Assembly (NCBI GenBank): GCA_039090855.1 | Contig: CM076997.1 | Coordinates: forward strand, 167,430,709 to 167,494,708 | Reading direction: 5' to 3' | DNA length: 64,000 bases | Origin: Macrothele yani | Taxonomy: Eukaryota; Arthropoda; Arachnida; Araneae; Macrothelidae | Shown here: piece after piece, positions 1 through 11,439 of the stretch | Layout of the letters: each line of letters starts with the position of its first letter | How positions within the stretch are numbered: the stretch's first letter is position 1 | Notes under the pieces: model-generated | Told to the model about the DNA's origin: nothing | The model's database searches: none | The model's input: only the letters and a program-made list of their open reading frames with translations | Made by a program: the position numbers and the translations under genes

Positions 1-959
1 AAGAGTTACGTACATGCACGAAACCTGATTGGTAAAAACCATTCAGCAGCAAACAGGGTAATTTCGAAGGCATGCATGTGTTTCGATGCACTCGATTATG
101 ATAAATACCCAATACAATAAAAAAACTCAAAAAATTGGAGACCTCCAGGAACACGCCACATAAATACATGCAGATGGGAAAATTTACATCGGTACACTGT
201 TTCCTTACCGACATTTTAGTGAAGTATTTATAGACCGTAATGCATAATGCAAATTCCTTACTACTGGCAAAGCTATTGGCTTATACAAAGTTGGAGACCA
301 ATGCTGAATTCGGGCTGAATTTTCAGAGCCGGAGCCCGTAGTATATCAACCTGAGCCCGCCCAAGGCCAAATTTTATATTGCAAGACAGATCCCGAAAAC
401 TGGCTAACTTGTTCAACCATTAATAAGGAACATCTCCTTTCCCACACTTTCCACTATATCTTCCTCCTGTAATTAACCAATGCATTTCTCTAAAGGGGGA
501 GTGGGGAAGGGAAGTCTCTAATATTTCTATAGTGTAACTGTACAATTTTCTTTAGAATTTGTTTCCATCTGAAGTGCTTCGGGCTGCCGCGCATACAAAC
601 CGATCGGGTGGTGCTGCAATTGTATGTTGCTCAAATAATGCTAATATTATCGCGACATAATGCGCTGCAACATGTATATTGCTCAGTAGAATTATCAGTG
701 TGCTACAGCGTGGAGATGAGAGGTAAATTACCGTTGTCGTGCTATCAACTATCCAATATCTGCAGTTCTTGAATAAGCTTTTTCTTCACTGCATAAACAT
801 ACTAATACGCGGCTAAGGCATTTTCTACCCAAGCCCGGAATAAATAGCGCTCTCGAGTGCCAGCTCCCCAATCAGAACCAGTTGCCGAATAATTCTCTTT
901 ACCAACCGCGAAGTGCCTTGTATGATAAATCACGTAAAATCACATTTATATATAAAAAG
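1..959. other. Downstream intron sequence, little recognised
   Basis: No gene or confident repeat is seen. A short GCCCG-rich stretch at about 330-375 resembles the block at 960-1105. An open frame starting at 882 overlaps that repeat and shows no family signature. Confidence 0.4.
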
Positions 960-1105
960 AATTTCTCGCTCTCTCTCTCTCTTTCCCTCAGAGTCCGAGC
1001 CCGCCCAAGCCCGAATCCCAGTAAATATTCTACAGCTAAAGCCCGCCCGAGTCCGGGTCGGGCCCAGGCTCTGCTTCGGGCTCAGTCCGTCTCAGGTCTG
1101 GTGGA
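960..1105. repeat. (CT)n tract and GCCCG-rich degenerate minisatellite
   Basis: A run of CT dinucleotides at about 967-983 is followed by a GC-rich block of repeated GCCCGA/GCCCGCC words (for example gagcccgcccaagcccg). It stands out from the AT-rich surroundings. A related fragment lies at about 330-375. It is probably part of a dispersed repeat. Confidence 0.5.
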
Positions 1106-1243
1106 GACATGGTCAAGTATGAGAAATATCGACCAATCACCTGCCTACCAAGTGTTTGCAAACTTTTTCCTCTGTCCTTTCAAAACAGATAAAAGTGTTG
1201 TCATGGGAACATAAAGGTTGCATTAAAAATGTGAAAAAAAACA

Positions 1244-1274
1244 ACAACTAATAACTGACCAAGTTATTAGTTGT
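1244..1274. repeat. Short perfect hairpin
   Basis: A 12-bp perfect inverted repeat (acaactaataac and its complement) is separated by 7 bases. It has no known role and may be the end of a small element. Confidence 0.6.
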
Positions 1275-2134
1275 CTACCTTCCTTTAAAAAGCCATCTGG
1301 TTGATGTGCGAAAGCTTGGAAATTTTTATCTTTATTCTACGCCAAGAATTTTCGGATTTTTAGTATAATTATACTATTTTGAGTGAAAGTGTAATGCTTT
1401 AATTGTGTTGCTTGATTATTAAGTTCTCAAACAGTCACTAAGTGCCCAACACTAGAATTTGAATAAGATCAACAATAATAAAGATTAAATCTAACGGTAT
1501 AGAGAAATGTGCTTTAATAAACACAACAACACTTCAAGAAAATCCAAGACTGGTTTTATTCTTAGCCCACAACAATGGGCAACTATATCATACAATTCCA
1601 CACTTTTGCAACAGGTAATAACAAGCTAAAGCATCGGACAGATAACACTCGTTGTCGTTTTCGTCGTCTTAGATTATCAAATCTCGACTCTCCCACACCG
1701 AGAGTGTGCGTCTTTTATTTACAACCTGATTAGCTGTCAGTTGTTGCAAGAACTTACTCGCAAACTTGAAAGATTCAATGTCGCGTTCCGAGTGAAATCA
1801 TACGTGAGATGTAACATAATGTACATTAAAACTCAGGAGAGAAGGTTAAAATTGAAATTCACGTCACGCATGTTTTTCAAGCTCCAGTGCTTTCAATAAT
1901 AGCTGTTTATTTATTTACATTTGGTTTTGATGTGAATGCTTGCTTTTCTGACAATGACTTTCGTTTTCAGTGGTTTCGTAAAAAAGTGTTTCTAAGCATT
2001 CAAAATATATATTTATCAAAATCTTGCGCGACTCAGAATCTGAATAATTTTTTTGGAAAGAATTTCTAAAATTGCAAATTCTGACAAAGTACGATATCTA
2101 TTATCAATGCAAAATTCCCTTAAAAAAATCTTAC
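1275..2134. other. Intron sequence without recognised gene
   Basis: Nothing coding is supported. The stretch 1530-1760, read on the minus strand, resembles the end of an LTR (AATAAA followed by a GT-rich tract), but no partner LTR or internal region was found. Confidence 0.35.
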
Positions 2135-2254
2135 TAGTTCGTTGCTTCCACCTGATAATCGGCTTCGGAAAACCGTCTGCTTGGCAGTCAACTCTTATGG
2201 AGCTTCCACGAACTACTTCGGCATCCTTAGGTTCAAGAATCCAACGTGGAGGAA
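2135..2254 (-). CDS. Dscam-family receptor, exon encoding the first half of an Ig domain
   Basis: Read on the minus strand, a pyrimidine-rich tract ending in TTTTTCAG precedes the exon, and a GTAAGA donor follows it. The 120-bp exon starts and ends in phase 1. It encodes about 39 residues beginning PPRWILEPKDAEVVRG, then the first Ig cysteine in VDCQADGFP and the core tryptophan in IIRWKQ. The PPRW-EP-D opening and CQA-G-P-P-W-K pattern are characteristic of Dscam Ig domains (family knowledge); the best analogy is the domain just after Ig7, but I cannot fix the number. The second half of the fold must lie in a downstream exon beyond position 1 of the window. Dscam proteins are single-pass adhesion receptors used in neuronal self-recognition and, in arthropods, in immunity. 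Translation beyond the donor loses similarity at once, which supports the exon end. The paralogue is not resolved. Confidence 0.88.
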
Positions 2255-2623
2255 CTGAAAAATAAAACATTTTTGTCTTTATTTGATACACACCCGCGAT
2301 ATTCGAAATATTGTACAGTTTTAAAGGTTTCAAGGGGTGCACAATTTTAACCAGGCAGTTAATATTCATCAAGGTATTTTACTTGGCTCAAGATGTAATA
2401 TGAGAACAACAAAGAAAGGCTACAAAATACGTACATTCTAACGGTTCCATTTATTTTTATTTCTCTCGCCTCCCTTTTTTTGGCAAGTACAAGGCTAGAG
2501 AAAGAAAATGCCACACCAAGATGTATCAGGGCGCAATGCACATTGGTGGCATCACTTAGGTTATGCATATGATCGCATTTACGAAACGATCATGAGATAA
2601 GTGAGACGTGATAAATGGTCAAA

Positions 2624-2835
2624 GCCGCCCCCATGGCGCAGAGGTCTAAGCGCTGCCTTATGATCATTCGTCCGAGATGAGTCTGGGTTAGAATGCCGGT
2701 AAGGCATGGATGTTGTGTTTGTCTCACGGCACTGGCTGTCTCCCTTTCCTGGAACCAGTGACTTTAAATTAGGAATGGGCGACTGCTTCTAGCTTAATGA
2801 GTTGCTCACGATGGTGGTTAAACCTCCAATAAAAC
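2624..2835 (+). mobile_element. tRNA-derived SINE, full-length-like copy
   Basis: The head is tRNA-like, with an A-box-like tggcgcagaggtctaag and a B-box-like gggttagaatgcc about 45 bases later. The shared body follows: ggcatggatgttgtgtttgt, then ctggaaccagtgactntaaatta, then gagttgctcac. It ends in a short A-rich tail. The same body recurs at 4076-4276, 31583-31797 and 63290-63440, which shows it is a dispersed family. Pol III transcription from the internal boxes would be expected for this class. Confidence 0.8.
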
Positions 2836-2999
2836 AATGGTGAAAAATGTTCGACGTAGTTAAGCTTGGCGTTACTGACCTGGGAGAATAGACCACTGAA
2901 TCAGAGTGATAGCAGTGGCGAAAGCACACCTAACGTCACCCGGTCGCCTTTACCAGAGTTTTATCTTAGGGCTAAGAACGGGGTCCTGATAGTTCCCTG

Positions 3000-4020
3000 A
3001 GCTACAGTACATCGCGACAGAAACCCGTCGGGATTCAAAAACTGGCTAGTCGATTGTTGCTACAGTGTGTGGAGCACCGTATTGTGCGTCACTATAGTAG
3101 CACTGGCTCATATAGGCGGACGTCCTGAAGCCTCGTCCGCCGCATTCGGCAGTATGCCGTAGCAGCATCCCAATCCACAGCGGGTGGTACTCAACGAGGT
3201 GTACAGGCAGCAATGGACATACATCCACGTATCGACACAAACTAAATCACAGATCGGCTAAGTTAACTTTGGCAGTCGTCAAACGTTTTGACGATTGCCC
3301 CTCACCGCACCACATCGTCGCGTAAGGTTTCAGTGCTGTCGTACCATGCATTCGTAGCAGGACGAATAGAACGGTATTGTATTCATCAATCAGCCTCGCT
3401 TTTGTCTCATCTCCAACGATCCCCATATTGAGAGTCTAGAGGAAACGTGGTCACAGGGCAAATCTTACTGCCATCTGTGAGCATCATACGGCTCCTCAGA
3501 TTGGTCTCATGAATTGGGTCGGTATGAGTTTTAACAGCGGCTCACCTCTCTTCCACATAGTGTGTACAATGACAGCATGACGATACGTCGATGGAATGCA
3601 ACAGAGCGTTTTGTTGCCGTATCACCGTGATGCCGCTGATGCCTAGTTTCAACAAGATAACGCCCGACCGCACACTGCCAACATTGGTAGGCAGTGCCTG
3701 TAATCTGTTCTTTGCCCACGAGGTTCCCAAACGTCTTTTCAACAGAGAATATGTGGGATATCACTGACAAACAATTTTACGCCTCTTGACAATCCCCTCG
3801 TAGTATTGATGTCTTATGGACAGAGGTTAACGACGCGTAGAAAACGGTACTAAAAGATACCATCCGGGGATTTCTATTCGATGCCATGCCGTGTTGCCGA
3901 ATATATATCGCATCATGGGGGCTATACGGCCTATTGATTCAGACCACATTATACTGTCTTCTCGCCCATCGCACATTCACGTAATACCTCTGAAATTAAA
4001 ACACATTTCTTTCCACCTAT
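3000..4020 (+). pseudogene. Degenerate Tc1-like transposase remnant
   Basis: The plus strand near 3647 reads FQQDNARPHTANIGRQCL, the Tc1 motif around the second catalytic Asp. Upstream, RYVDGMQQSVLLPYHRD matches the segment that usually precedes it, and FINQPRFCLISNDP near 3390 corresponds to the first catalytic region (normally F-DESRF), where the Asp is lost. Stops and frameshifts break every frame. The terminal inverted repeats could not be located, so the limits are approximate. Confidence 0.65.
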
Positions 4021-4075
4021 AGTGTGTTCATTTGGTAAGAATGAAATTCAATATTTTTTGGGTTTTTTTACTGAA

Positions 4076-4276
4076 GGTTTAACGACCACCGTGAGCAACT
4101 GGATGGGCTATAAGCTGTCGCCCGTCCGTAATTTAGAGCCACTGGTTCCAGGAAAGGGAGAGAAGCCAGGTCCGTAAGAAGATGAAGAAAACATCCATGC
4201 CTCACCGGAATTCGAACCCGGGCCTTTTGAGGCCGAATGGTCATACTCCAGCTCTTAGACCACTTAGCTTCCGGGG
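4076..4276 (-). mobile_element. tRNA-derived SINE, antisense copy
   Basis: Read on the minus strand: a head with taagtggtctaagagctgg (A-box-like) and a good B box cgggttcgaattccggtg. The same body as at 2624-2835 follows, ending ttgctcacggtggtcgtta. Its orientation is opposite to that copy, about 1.2 kb away. Confidence 0.8.
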
Positions 4277-5237
4277 AGGCAAGATCTTTCATCTCTTGGG
4301 CAACGACATGTTTCTCTCTTAAAATACGAACCTCCCCTAAAACTGATCAATTCTGTTCTTCCCAACTCACAAGAAATAATGAACGAACCATGCTTGTCTA
4401 CACATGTGGTACGTTTCGTTTTATTTCCTGCAATTTCGAAAAAAATACGACTTTATTTTCATTGGAATTTACCCTATTTCACAGTGAAATTTCAAAGTTA
4501 ATTTGTTTCCGTTCATCATAGCAATAAAAGAAGTTCAGCACAAATACTTCCTTCGTTATTTTTTCGAATGCGGAATACAGCCAGCTTTATAAAAATATGA
4601 GTTGTGTGCTTGCTTCTGAGTTATTTTAATTGGAATTTCGTCTGAATGATGTGAAATAAAATCGCAACTCTGTTGGTGCCTTCCAATTGATTTTAATTGC
4701 CTCTAAATATCAGACGGAGCTGATGAATAGACTTCATGTCCTTCCAAACCGTTTTAGTGAGTAATTTTAAGAAACTGCATTGAAGGCTTTTGGATATTGC
4801 ATTGAAATCCGTATGCTAATCTTCTGCATCATTCCGAATAAAGCCATTTAAGTGCTTCACGTGTATCCAACTGCTAGAACTTGTATTATTAAATTTTAGG
4901 TAAGTCTACATATTATAGCAGATGACATCTACTATTTAGCCTTCTGTTCCACACGTTTATGTTTATGTCTGAAGATAAACATAGCACTTCGTAAAAAAGA
5001 CTAAACAAATGAAGCCTAGGTAAGAGTTAATCCTAATTACACAATTGCGCGAAAATATTCGTTTAGAAAAAGCAAATGCACTCATTCCTTATGCTTCGTG
5101 AACAGGAAACTAGACATTGTACTACGCACCTGCTCCATGTCAATCATCTTCTAAAGATTTACCAAACAGGGTTCATGAGGTATTAAGCGCAAACGCTGAT
5201 TCATATATGATTTAGTTGAATCATTAAATATACTCTA
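4277..5237. other. Intron sequence, nothing recognised
   Basis: AT-rich sequence with no gene, tRNA or clear repeat. The open frame starting at 4237 begins in the SINE and shows no family signature. Confidence 0.4.
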
Positions 5238-6444
5238 GCGTATCAGAATAATATGAGTATCTATCTAATAATTTGAATAACCACCCTTGGCCCAAATGAC
5301 AGCGGCGAGACGGCGTAGCATTGAGGCAATGAGGCCCTGGAAGGTTGTCCGAAACACACGTGCTCATTTGCACTGAAGTAAAGCACGGAGATCCTGGAGA
5401 TGACGTGCTTGTGCGTCAGAAATTTGAACCTCTTCATCCAAATAGTCCCACAAGTGCTCTATGGGATTGAGGTCAGGCGATTTCGCCGGCCAAGGGAGAA
5501 CGGAGACATCGCTGTCGTGTTCCTGGAACCAGTCACGCACACCACCCTCTTAGCGACGTGGCACGGCGCATTCTCATGTTTGTAGACCCATCAGCACTAA
5601 AGTAAACGTCCAACATGAAGGGTTGCATGTGGTCAGCGAGGACTGTGAGGTAGCATTGGGTTTAGGAACCCATCCGGTGGAACCAGTGGCCACAAGTCAT
5701 ACCAGGAAAACATCCTCCAGACATGCTCACCATCCTCGCCGGCCTGTACGTTACCACAAGAGTGTCCGGGTGCTGATTCTCGTGCGCCTGACTCCGTATC
5801 CGTGACCGACCGTCACTTCTGAGGAGTAGAAATCTGGATCAGCCGGAAAAGGCAACCTTTTCCCAACCTTCCACTCTCCAGTGACGGTAGTCCCATGCGA
5901 TCTGCAGGCTTCGTTGCCGATGCACCTGGGTTGACATGGGCGCCTCGACGCACCGTCGACTCCCAAGACCCATGCGTAACAGATTTCGCTCTACTGTTTT
6001 CGGAGACACGTACCTGGGTGCACCAGCGTTCGTTTGCATTATCAGTTGTTGCACTGCTGCGCGTCGATTGTTCTTTACCAGTGGACGAAGGTGATGTTCT
6101 TCTCTGGGGTGGATGGTCTTTGGGGCTCCACAGTTATAATGTCGGAGGTACTTGGCGTACCAGGATTCCATTCTCGGTACAGCAGGACCTCACGAACAGC
6201 CCACGAAGTCTATTGTTTATGAGATGCTTCCAGCCTTAGAGAGGTAGCCGATGATGATTCATTTTTGAACATCCATCAAAGCACTGTCTTCCCCCCTCCC
6301 ATCGTGCTCACTTGACGCACTATGGCTCATCTGTCATTGCTGGCCGTTTATATATCTGTGTGTATCCCTTGTTACGCGCACTCTGTGATGCAACTGAGCG
6401 GGTACACCGAGACTCAAAGGATGGTCATAATATTGTGATCCAAC
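5238..6444 (-). mobile_element. Tc1-like element (family A), inactive
   Basis: The ends are degenerate inverted repeats: cgtatcagaataatatga on the left and the complement of ggatcacaatattatgacc on the right. They match the ends of the copy at 50112-51342. Minus-strand coding at 6171-5839 gives a paired-like DNA-binding N-terminus (REEHHLRPLVKNNRRAAVQQ, then VSPKTVERNLLRMGLGSRR). Toward the left, WPAKSPDLNPIEHLWDYL carries the third catalytic residue, the Glu of PIEHLW. Frameshifts separate these blocks. It belongs to the Tc1/mariner superfamily of cut-and-paste transposases (DDE, TA target). Confidence 0.75.
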
Positions 6445-7053
6445 TGTGTAGACATGAGGATAAAATGATTTGTAGGCCTTAAAGACAGATGTTGGATGCT
6501 TATTAGGTTTGTATCCAAGGCAGAATGGTATCATTTTCGTAAAGTAGATGGGAACAACAAAATGTCCTATGCAAATTCGCTGAAAGGCTTCGATATGTAC
6601 GAATACTACGCGGATGTCTAAAATGAAACATGCAAAAACCTGAAAAAGTTCAAGAATGTACTACACAGATCACAAACTTTTACCTCCTGCAGCCTCTCTG
6701 GGAAATCTTTAGAAGAGGATTGAGATAAGGCAGTTCCGTAGTGATAAGTCTAGTTCTCTGTTTTTGAAGCATAAGAAGTGAGTACATTTGCGTTCTTTTT
6801 GAATAAATGTTTTTTACACAACTGCACAATTTTAAGATTTATGCCTACCTCGGCTTGTTTTGTTCGGTGTTTTTACAAAGTGCTCGACAGTATGTCCGAA
6901 GATAAATATAAATCTGTGGAACAGAAGGTGTTATTTAATATAAATGTGTGGAACTAAACAGTAGATGTTATTTAGTATAATATATTGAACTTCAACAACG
7001 TAATTTTTGCGCTCCTCGTGTTACCCAATATTGAGTCAATCATAAAAGTTTGA
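6445..7053. other. Intron sequence, nothing recognised
   Basis: AT-rich sequence with no supportable gene. The words attgaacttc and tgttatttagtataat recur nearby, but no element could be delimited. Confidence 0.4.
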
Positions 7054-7055
7054 TA

Positions 7056-7292
7056 GGGAAGGTAAAAAAAATGAAATTTTTGAAAATTCTTCTTCCCTTT
7101 ATACCTTCTGACTGGTAAATCAAATATATGAAAAAACCCAAAATCTGAGTTAAATCGGTTTATATCTTGACCCTGCACCTTTCAAATAAATATTTTAGCC
7201 TTCGCGGAATAAGAAAATTGCCCCTTTAAAACCCTTTAAGATCAAATTTGGATACTATTGCATATTACAAAATTATTCGTAGTATAATAAAA
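7056..7292 (+). repeat. Left terminal inverted repeat of the 7.06-10.18 kb transposon
   Basis: It pairs with 9941-10177. The match holds through agtataataaaa at the inner edge and weakens inward. Confidence 0.8.
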
Positions 7293-7510
7293 ATTGAGAT
7301 TTAAAATGTCCACTATTTTGTGCTTTATTTTGAAGGAATAGCTTCAAAAATAACAGAGAAATTGCACTTTTGGTTAACATATACACAAAAATTACTCACT
7401 AGTTCAAGTACTAAATGTTTTGCTGACGATTTAATTGTAATAAACATTTAAAACGCATTGACCTAATGCATATATTCTGTTACTTCCAGATGAATAGGCG
7501 TTACCTGTCA

Positions 7511-9747
7511 TGATGAATACAAGACAGTCCACAGACCAGCTTCTGTTTGGCCACCCTGCGGAGTTGCCCTTAAATGTTCTACCGACTGAACCAGATGGGA
7601 CTTAATGTTTTTTGTTCGAGAAAAGAAAGTGGGTTATAGAAAACCAATGCAAGAAAGACCCGGACAATGCCACTGTAGCATAAATAGTTGTTGATAAAGT
7701 TATAAGCCAGTACAATCGTGCAAGCATTCCAACTATTCGGAGGGATAAAATAAAAGAAAGAGTTCTTGGTGTCTACAGAAATCGGTTAAGCATCCAAAAA
7801 ATATTCTACGGGAAAGCGCTACAAGAACCTTCTCACTTCTTTACTAAGAAGCTGCCTGAATTTCAAAAAAGTGTGTCACAACTGTTTGAAGTGGTTAATA
7901 ACAAAAATGTGCCTAAAATCGAGCGTGAGCTTCTCGACGACCAACGTAATGCAAGACAAATGGTCATTGTGGAAACAATTGATAAAGATGCTACAAGGAA
8001 AGTTAAACAGGATAAAAAAGCTATAATGAAGAAAGAGCAGATATTCCTTGCTGAGAAGAAAAGGAAAGAACACAACACAGGTGAAGACACAACAACTGTT
8101 TCCGAGACTGAGGAATCGTCTATTGAAGCTGAAGACTACTCACGCGAAGCCCCTGATGACATACCATATAAGCTACCTATGCCTTCAACGTCAAAGTCAG
8201 ATCCTAAATACCATACTATTGAAGCCAGTAAACACAGTACTGATTTAAAACCTGTAGCTGAAGCTGTGGTAAGGTATGAAGTCTCTGATAGAGCTGCTGC
8301 TGCTATCGTGAATGCAACTTTACGCAGGTATCACGTACCAGATATTGTTGATAAATCAAAACTTCGTCGGTCTGCAAAGAAGAAATTTGAAGAAGTGAAC
8401 AATAATCTGTGTGTGTTTGGAGGTGGACTGTGCTATGACGGTAGAAAAGACACTACTTTGATAAATAAAAATGCGGATGGGAAACTTTATCAATCAAAGG
8501 TAAAAGAAGAACATATTTCGCTTGTATCACTTCCTGATGGCAAATTCATGGGTCATGTAACACCTACCGATGGCAAAGCAGATACAATTGCTGGTTGCAT
8601 TATAAATTTCCTGGAAGAAAAAACGTTTTCAACCAACTTGAAGCTCTTGCTTGTGATGGCACGAACACTAATGTGGGAACTGAAGGTGGAATTAATCATT
8701 TAATTGAAAAGAGACTTGGCCGTTCTTTACACCGGTTCATCTGCCTTCTTCATGCAAATGAACTACCCCTTCGCTATTTAATCATTGAGCTTGATGGGCC
8801 TACGTCAGGGGCAAACACATTCACATTGGTTCTACTGGCAAACTCTTACCAAGTGTTACAAGTTTATCTGTTATTTTCTACAATCGCTTTGCTAATTCCA
8901 AACCACTGAATGTCATCCCGAAACAATATGGAAGGATTTGTCTACTGATCAAAAATGCATGTACAGGATTGTCACAGCACTCGTTTCAGGAACATTTTTA
9001 AAAGACCTGGGACTCCTAACTATTGGGTCATGCAGTCATAGCCGATGGCTAACTACAGCATGTCGTACATGCCGTCCATACGCTTGCACTACGGAACCGT
9101 CAGATACTTTAATAACCCTGACATCTTATATTGTAAATATTTATGCTCCTATGTGGTTTCTTGTGAAACACCATGAGTTGGCAATTAATGGACCAGAGCA
9201 TTTTTTTTCTCGTTAACAAAAGTGCAGAAATGGAAAATGAAGAAGCAAAGAAGATAGTTCAGCGTTGTCTACAGAAGAACGCATTCTTCGCTCACCCTAA
9301 AAATATACTTCTTGCTCAGCTAGCCTCACCTCTAAAGTCAGCTAGGGTTGATGCAGTACAAACAATTATTATCTCTAGATTTAACATATACAGTAGTGTT
9401 CCAGTTCGTAGCTTTCGTGTTCCTGCTTTGAACTTCCATGCAAAAAAATGGCAACATATGATTCAATGGAATGAAACTCATGTGTACGAGCCTCCAATCA
9501 TAAGGGCTAAAACCAATGATGAGTTAAGATCGATTAAAATGTAAAGTTGGATGTACCACTCTTCAAGTGTCACTCACAAATGGTGGAACGATCTGTTAAA
9601 GAAGTTACTAAAGCATCACGAAAAGTGATTGGTGAGAAAAACGTCGTGATAGCACGATACAAACTGCAATGGAAAATCGTGCTAAGTTCCCAAAACTTGA
9701 TTCAAAGAAGGACTATATTCCCAGTACATAATCTAGGAGTATCATAA
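7511..9747 (+). pseudogene. Broken transposase-like gene of unclassified family (CDGT...HANELPLR type)
   Basis: An ATG at 7511 opens MNTRQSTDQLLFGHPAELPL. A stop near 7603 and another near 7679 interrupt the N-terminal part. A long open stretch of about 300 codons follows to about 8625 (EKRKW, RDKIKERVLGVYRNRLSIQK, an acidic, low-complexity stretch, then DRAAAAIVNATLRRYHV). A frameshift near 8630 then leads into EALACDGTNTNVGTEGG and FICLLHANELPLRYLI, followed by LDGPTSGANTF. More shifts come before NGPEHFFFLVNKSAEMENEE and the C-terminal LFKCHSQMVERSVKEVTKAS. I recall the combination CDGT-N-G, CLLH-NELPLRH, LDG-T-GP and CH-Q-VER-VK from 'uncharacterized' arthropod proteins. The Asp, Asn and Glu residues suggest an RNase H-like catalytic core, but that is inference. 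Its position between long inverted repeats makes a transposase role likely. Confidence 0.7.
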
Positions 9748-9940
9748 GTATAGAAGTTGAGGTTGAGGTTTTTCTGTGTATTGTTTCCATTTTTTATTTA
9801 AAAGGGTATTATTCTGTCAAAAATGTAGCTACAGTTAGTTATTTCCTACCCAAATTTGTTACAAACGAGCATATCTCAGGTATTTCCGTAAGTAGTCCAC
9901 TGAAATAAACTGTATTCCATGTTAAATACTTTAATAAATC

Positions 9941-10177
9941 TTTTATTATTCTACAAATAATTTTGTAATGTGCAATATTACTCAAATGTGACGTTAAAGG
10001 GTTTTAAAGTGGCAATTTTCTCATTCCGCGAAGGCTAAATAATTGATTTGAAAGGTGCAGGGTAAAGATATTAACCGATTTAACTCAAATTTTGGGGTTT
10101 TCAATGTATTTGAAATAGGAGTCAGAAGGCATAAAGGGAGCAAGCATTTTCAAAAATTTCCCTTTATTGATCCTCCC
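9941..10177 (-). repeat. Right terminal inverted repeat of the 7.06-10.18 kb transposon
   Basis: Inverted partner of 7056-7292, including ttaaagggttttaaagtggc and cattccgcgaaggcta. Confidence 0.8.
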
Positions 10178-10179
10178 TA

Positions 10180-10434
10180 ATAATTAAACAAGCACGCAAG
10201 CTTCCGATGAAGTTGAAGAACTTATTCAATGTATAAGTTAAAATGTTAGAAATAAAGCAATAAGAACTTTCGGTCTTCCTAAAGACAATCATCAGATGAA
10301 AGTACTAGTACTTCATCTGATGATGGTCTTTAGGAAGACCGGAAGTTCTAATGGATTTATTTTTTACATTTTAACTTATACATTAAATAATTTCTTCAAC
10401 TTCATCGGAAGCTTGCGTACTGTTTTAATTATCG
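10180..10434. repeat. 255-bp near-perfect palindrome (foldback MITE-like)
   Basis: The arms run from about 10180 and 10434 to a centre at 10306/10307 (gtactagtac). Blocks such as gcaagcttccgatgaagttg, ggtcttcctaaagac and cattttaacttatacatt occur in inverted form on the other arm with few mismatches. It starts 2-3 bases after the right end of the large transposon. As RNA it would form one long hairpin. Confidence 0.85.
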
Positions 10435-11349
10435 TGCTTTTAAGACTGCTGCATTAAACGTCTATGGTTGACTCATTCCGCACGAGAACCTGATGTCTTC
10501 AATACTGAGTCAAATGAATTGCGCTATTTTCGGTACGGTTTTAAAAAAACTATTATAGTTATTGTGCTGTGCTGTTCCTTGTAGTCTGGAAGGCACGAGA
10601 ATTACTTTAATAAGATTTCACATAAGTTTCGTCAGACAGACTTCATTCGCTGAACTTCAATTTATTCTAGCAGATTTAACTTTCACAAATAACCCATCTT
10701 TTGATCATTTGCATTAATGCACACGTTTGTATTCCCGATTTATATTTTTCTTGTAGGTCGGCATCCAGAACGGAATTTGCTGTTCGTCAGACGAAAGCAG
10801 TAATAAATTTCTATTAGTTGGCAGTGAAACAAAGCTTTCTGTACTTTGGAAGACATTTGTTTCCTTTCAAAAGCGACCGAAATTTATCAGTTTCCGTTAA
10901 TTGATGAGTTTCGGTGGCGGCGGAGTTTCCCCTTTTCGTGGGGAAACGTAATGCCCAGTGCATTGGTCAATGCTTCCGAACATGATTAACTTCGAAGCGA
11001 TTCCAAAACACTTTGTCTTCAGATGTGGGCTCACTAAGATTTACTTCGTGGAATATAGTGCGTGTCTCGGAAATAAGAAAAAGTCTCTTTCAAAGGCAAT
11101 ACTTATTTATATACTTACGGATTTTCGGAAAATGTTTTCTAACATTGTCTCCAGGCATTTCTACGAAGGGAAATAATAGATTCTAATTCGAAAGGAATAA
11201 TACTTTCAGTAGTGGATATCTGTAAATAACTTCGCGATAACCAAAAATTTAAGTATGATTCGGTATTTTATTAAGAGACCGTATATGCACATACACTTAG
11301 TAGACAAAACATTAGAGATATAGCTGATGGACCTTTGACATGGGCATCC
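10435..11349. other. Intron sequence, nothing recognised
   Basis: No gene is supported. A short 8-bp stem hairpin (gtttcccc/ggggaaac) lies near 10925. Confidence 0.4.
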
Positions 11350-11439
11350 CTCGCACAAAACAGAACAGACACAAACTGAACGCAGGTGATAAATAGGCGG
11401 ACAGCAGGGCTTCTCAACTGTGCATCAGAATCGACAAAC

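Larger units (their letters stand above)
7056..10177 (+). mobile_element. DNA transposon with about 237-bp terminal inverted repeats and an unclassified protein
   Basis: The left end (7056-7292) and right end (10177-9941) are inverted copies of each other over about 237 bp, with many substitutions. Shared blocks include ttcgcggaataagaaaattg, ccctttaaaaccctttaa and ccctgcacctttcaaat. The outermost bases are GGGA/TCCC-like, with TA on both sides (7054-7055 and 10178-10179), which would fit a TA target duplication. One broken plus-strand gene fills the interior (7511-9747). The element is autonomous in layout but dead. It does not match the Tc1, mariner, hAT, piggyBac or LINE signatures I know. 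Confidence 0.8.

Noticed and set aside
882..1214. Open frame of 110 codons
   Set aside because: It is created by the CT run and the GCCCG-rich repeat; the low-complexity SLSLSLS and PSPNPS strings give no protein family.
1530..1760. Possible LTR end (AATAAA and a GT-rich tract on the minus strand)
   Set aside because: No second LTR, primer-binding site or gag/pol sequence could be found in the window.
4200..4280. Candidate tRNA gene on the minus strand
   Set aside because: A and B boxes are present, but the acceptor stem does not close and the sequence runs into the SINE body. It is the SINE head.
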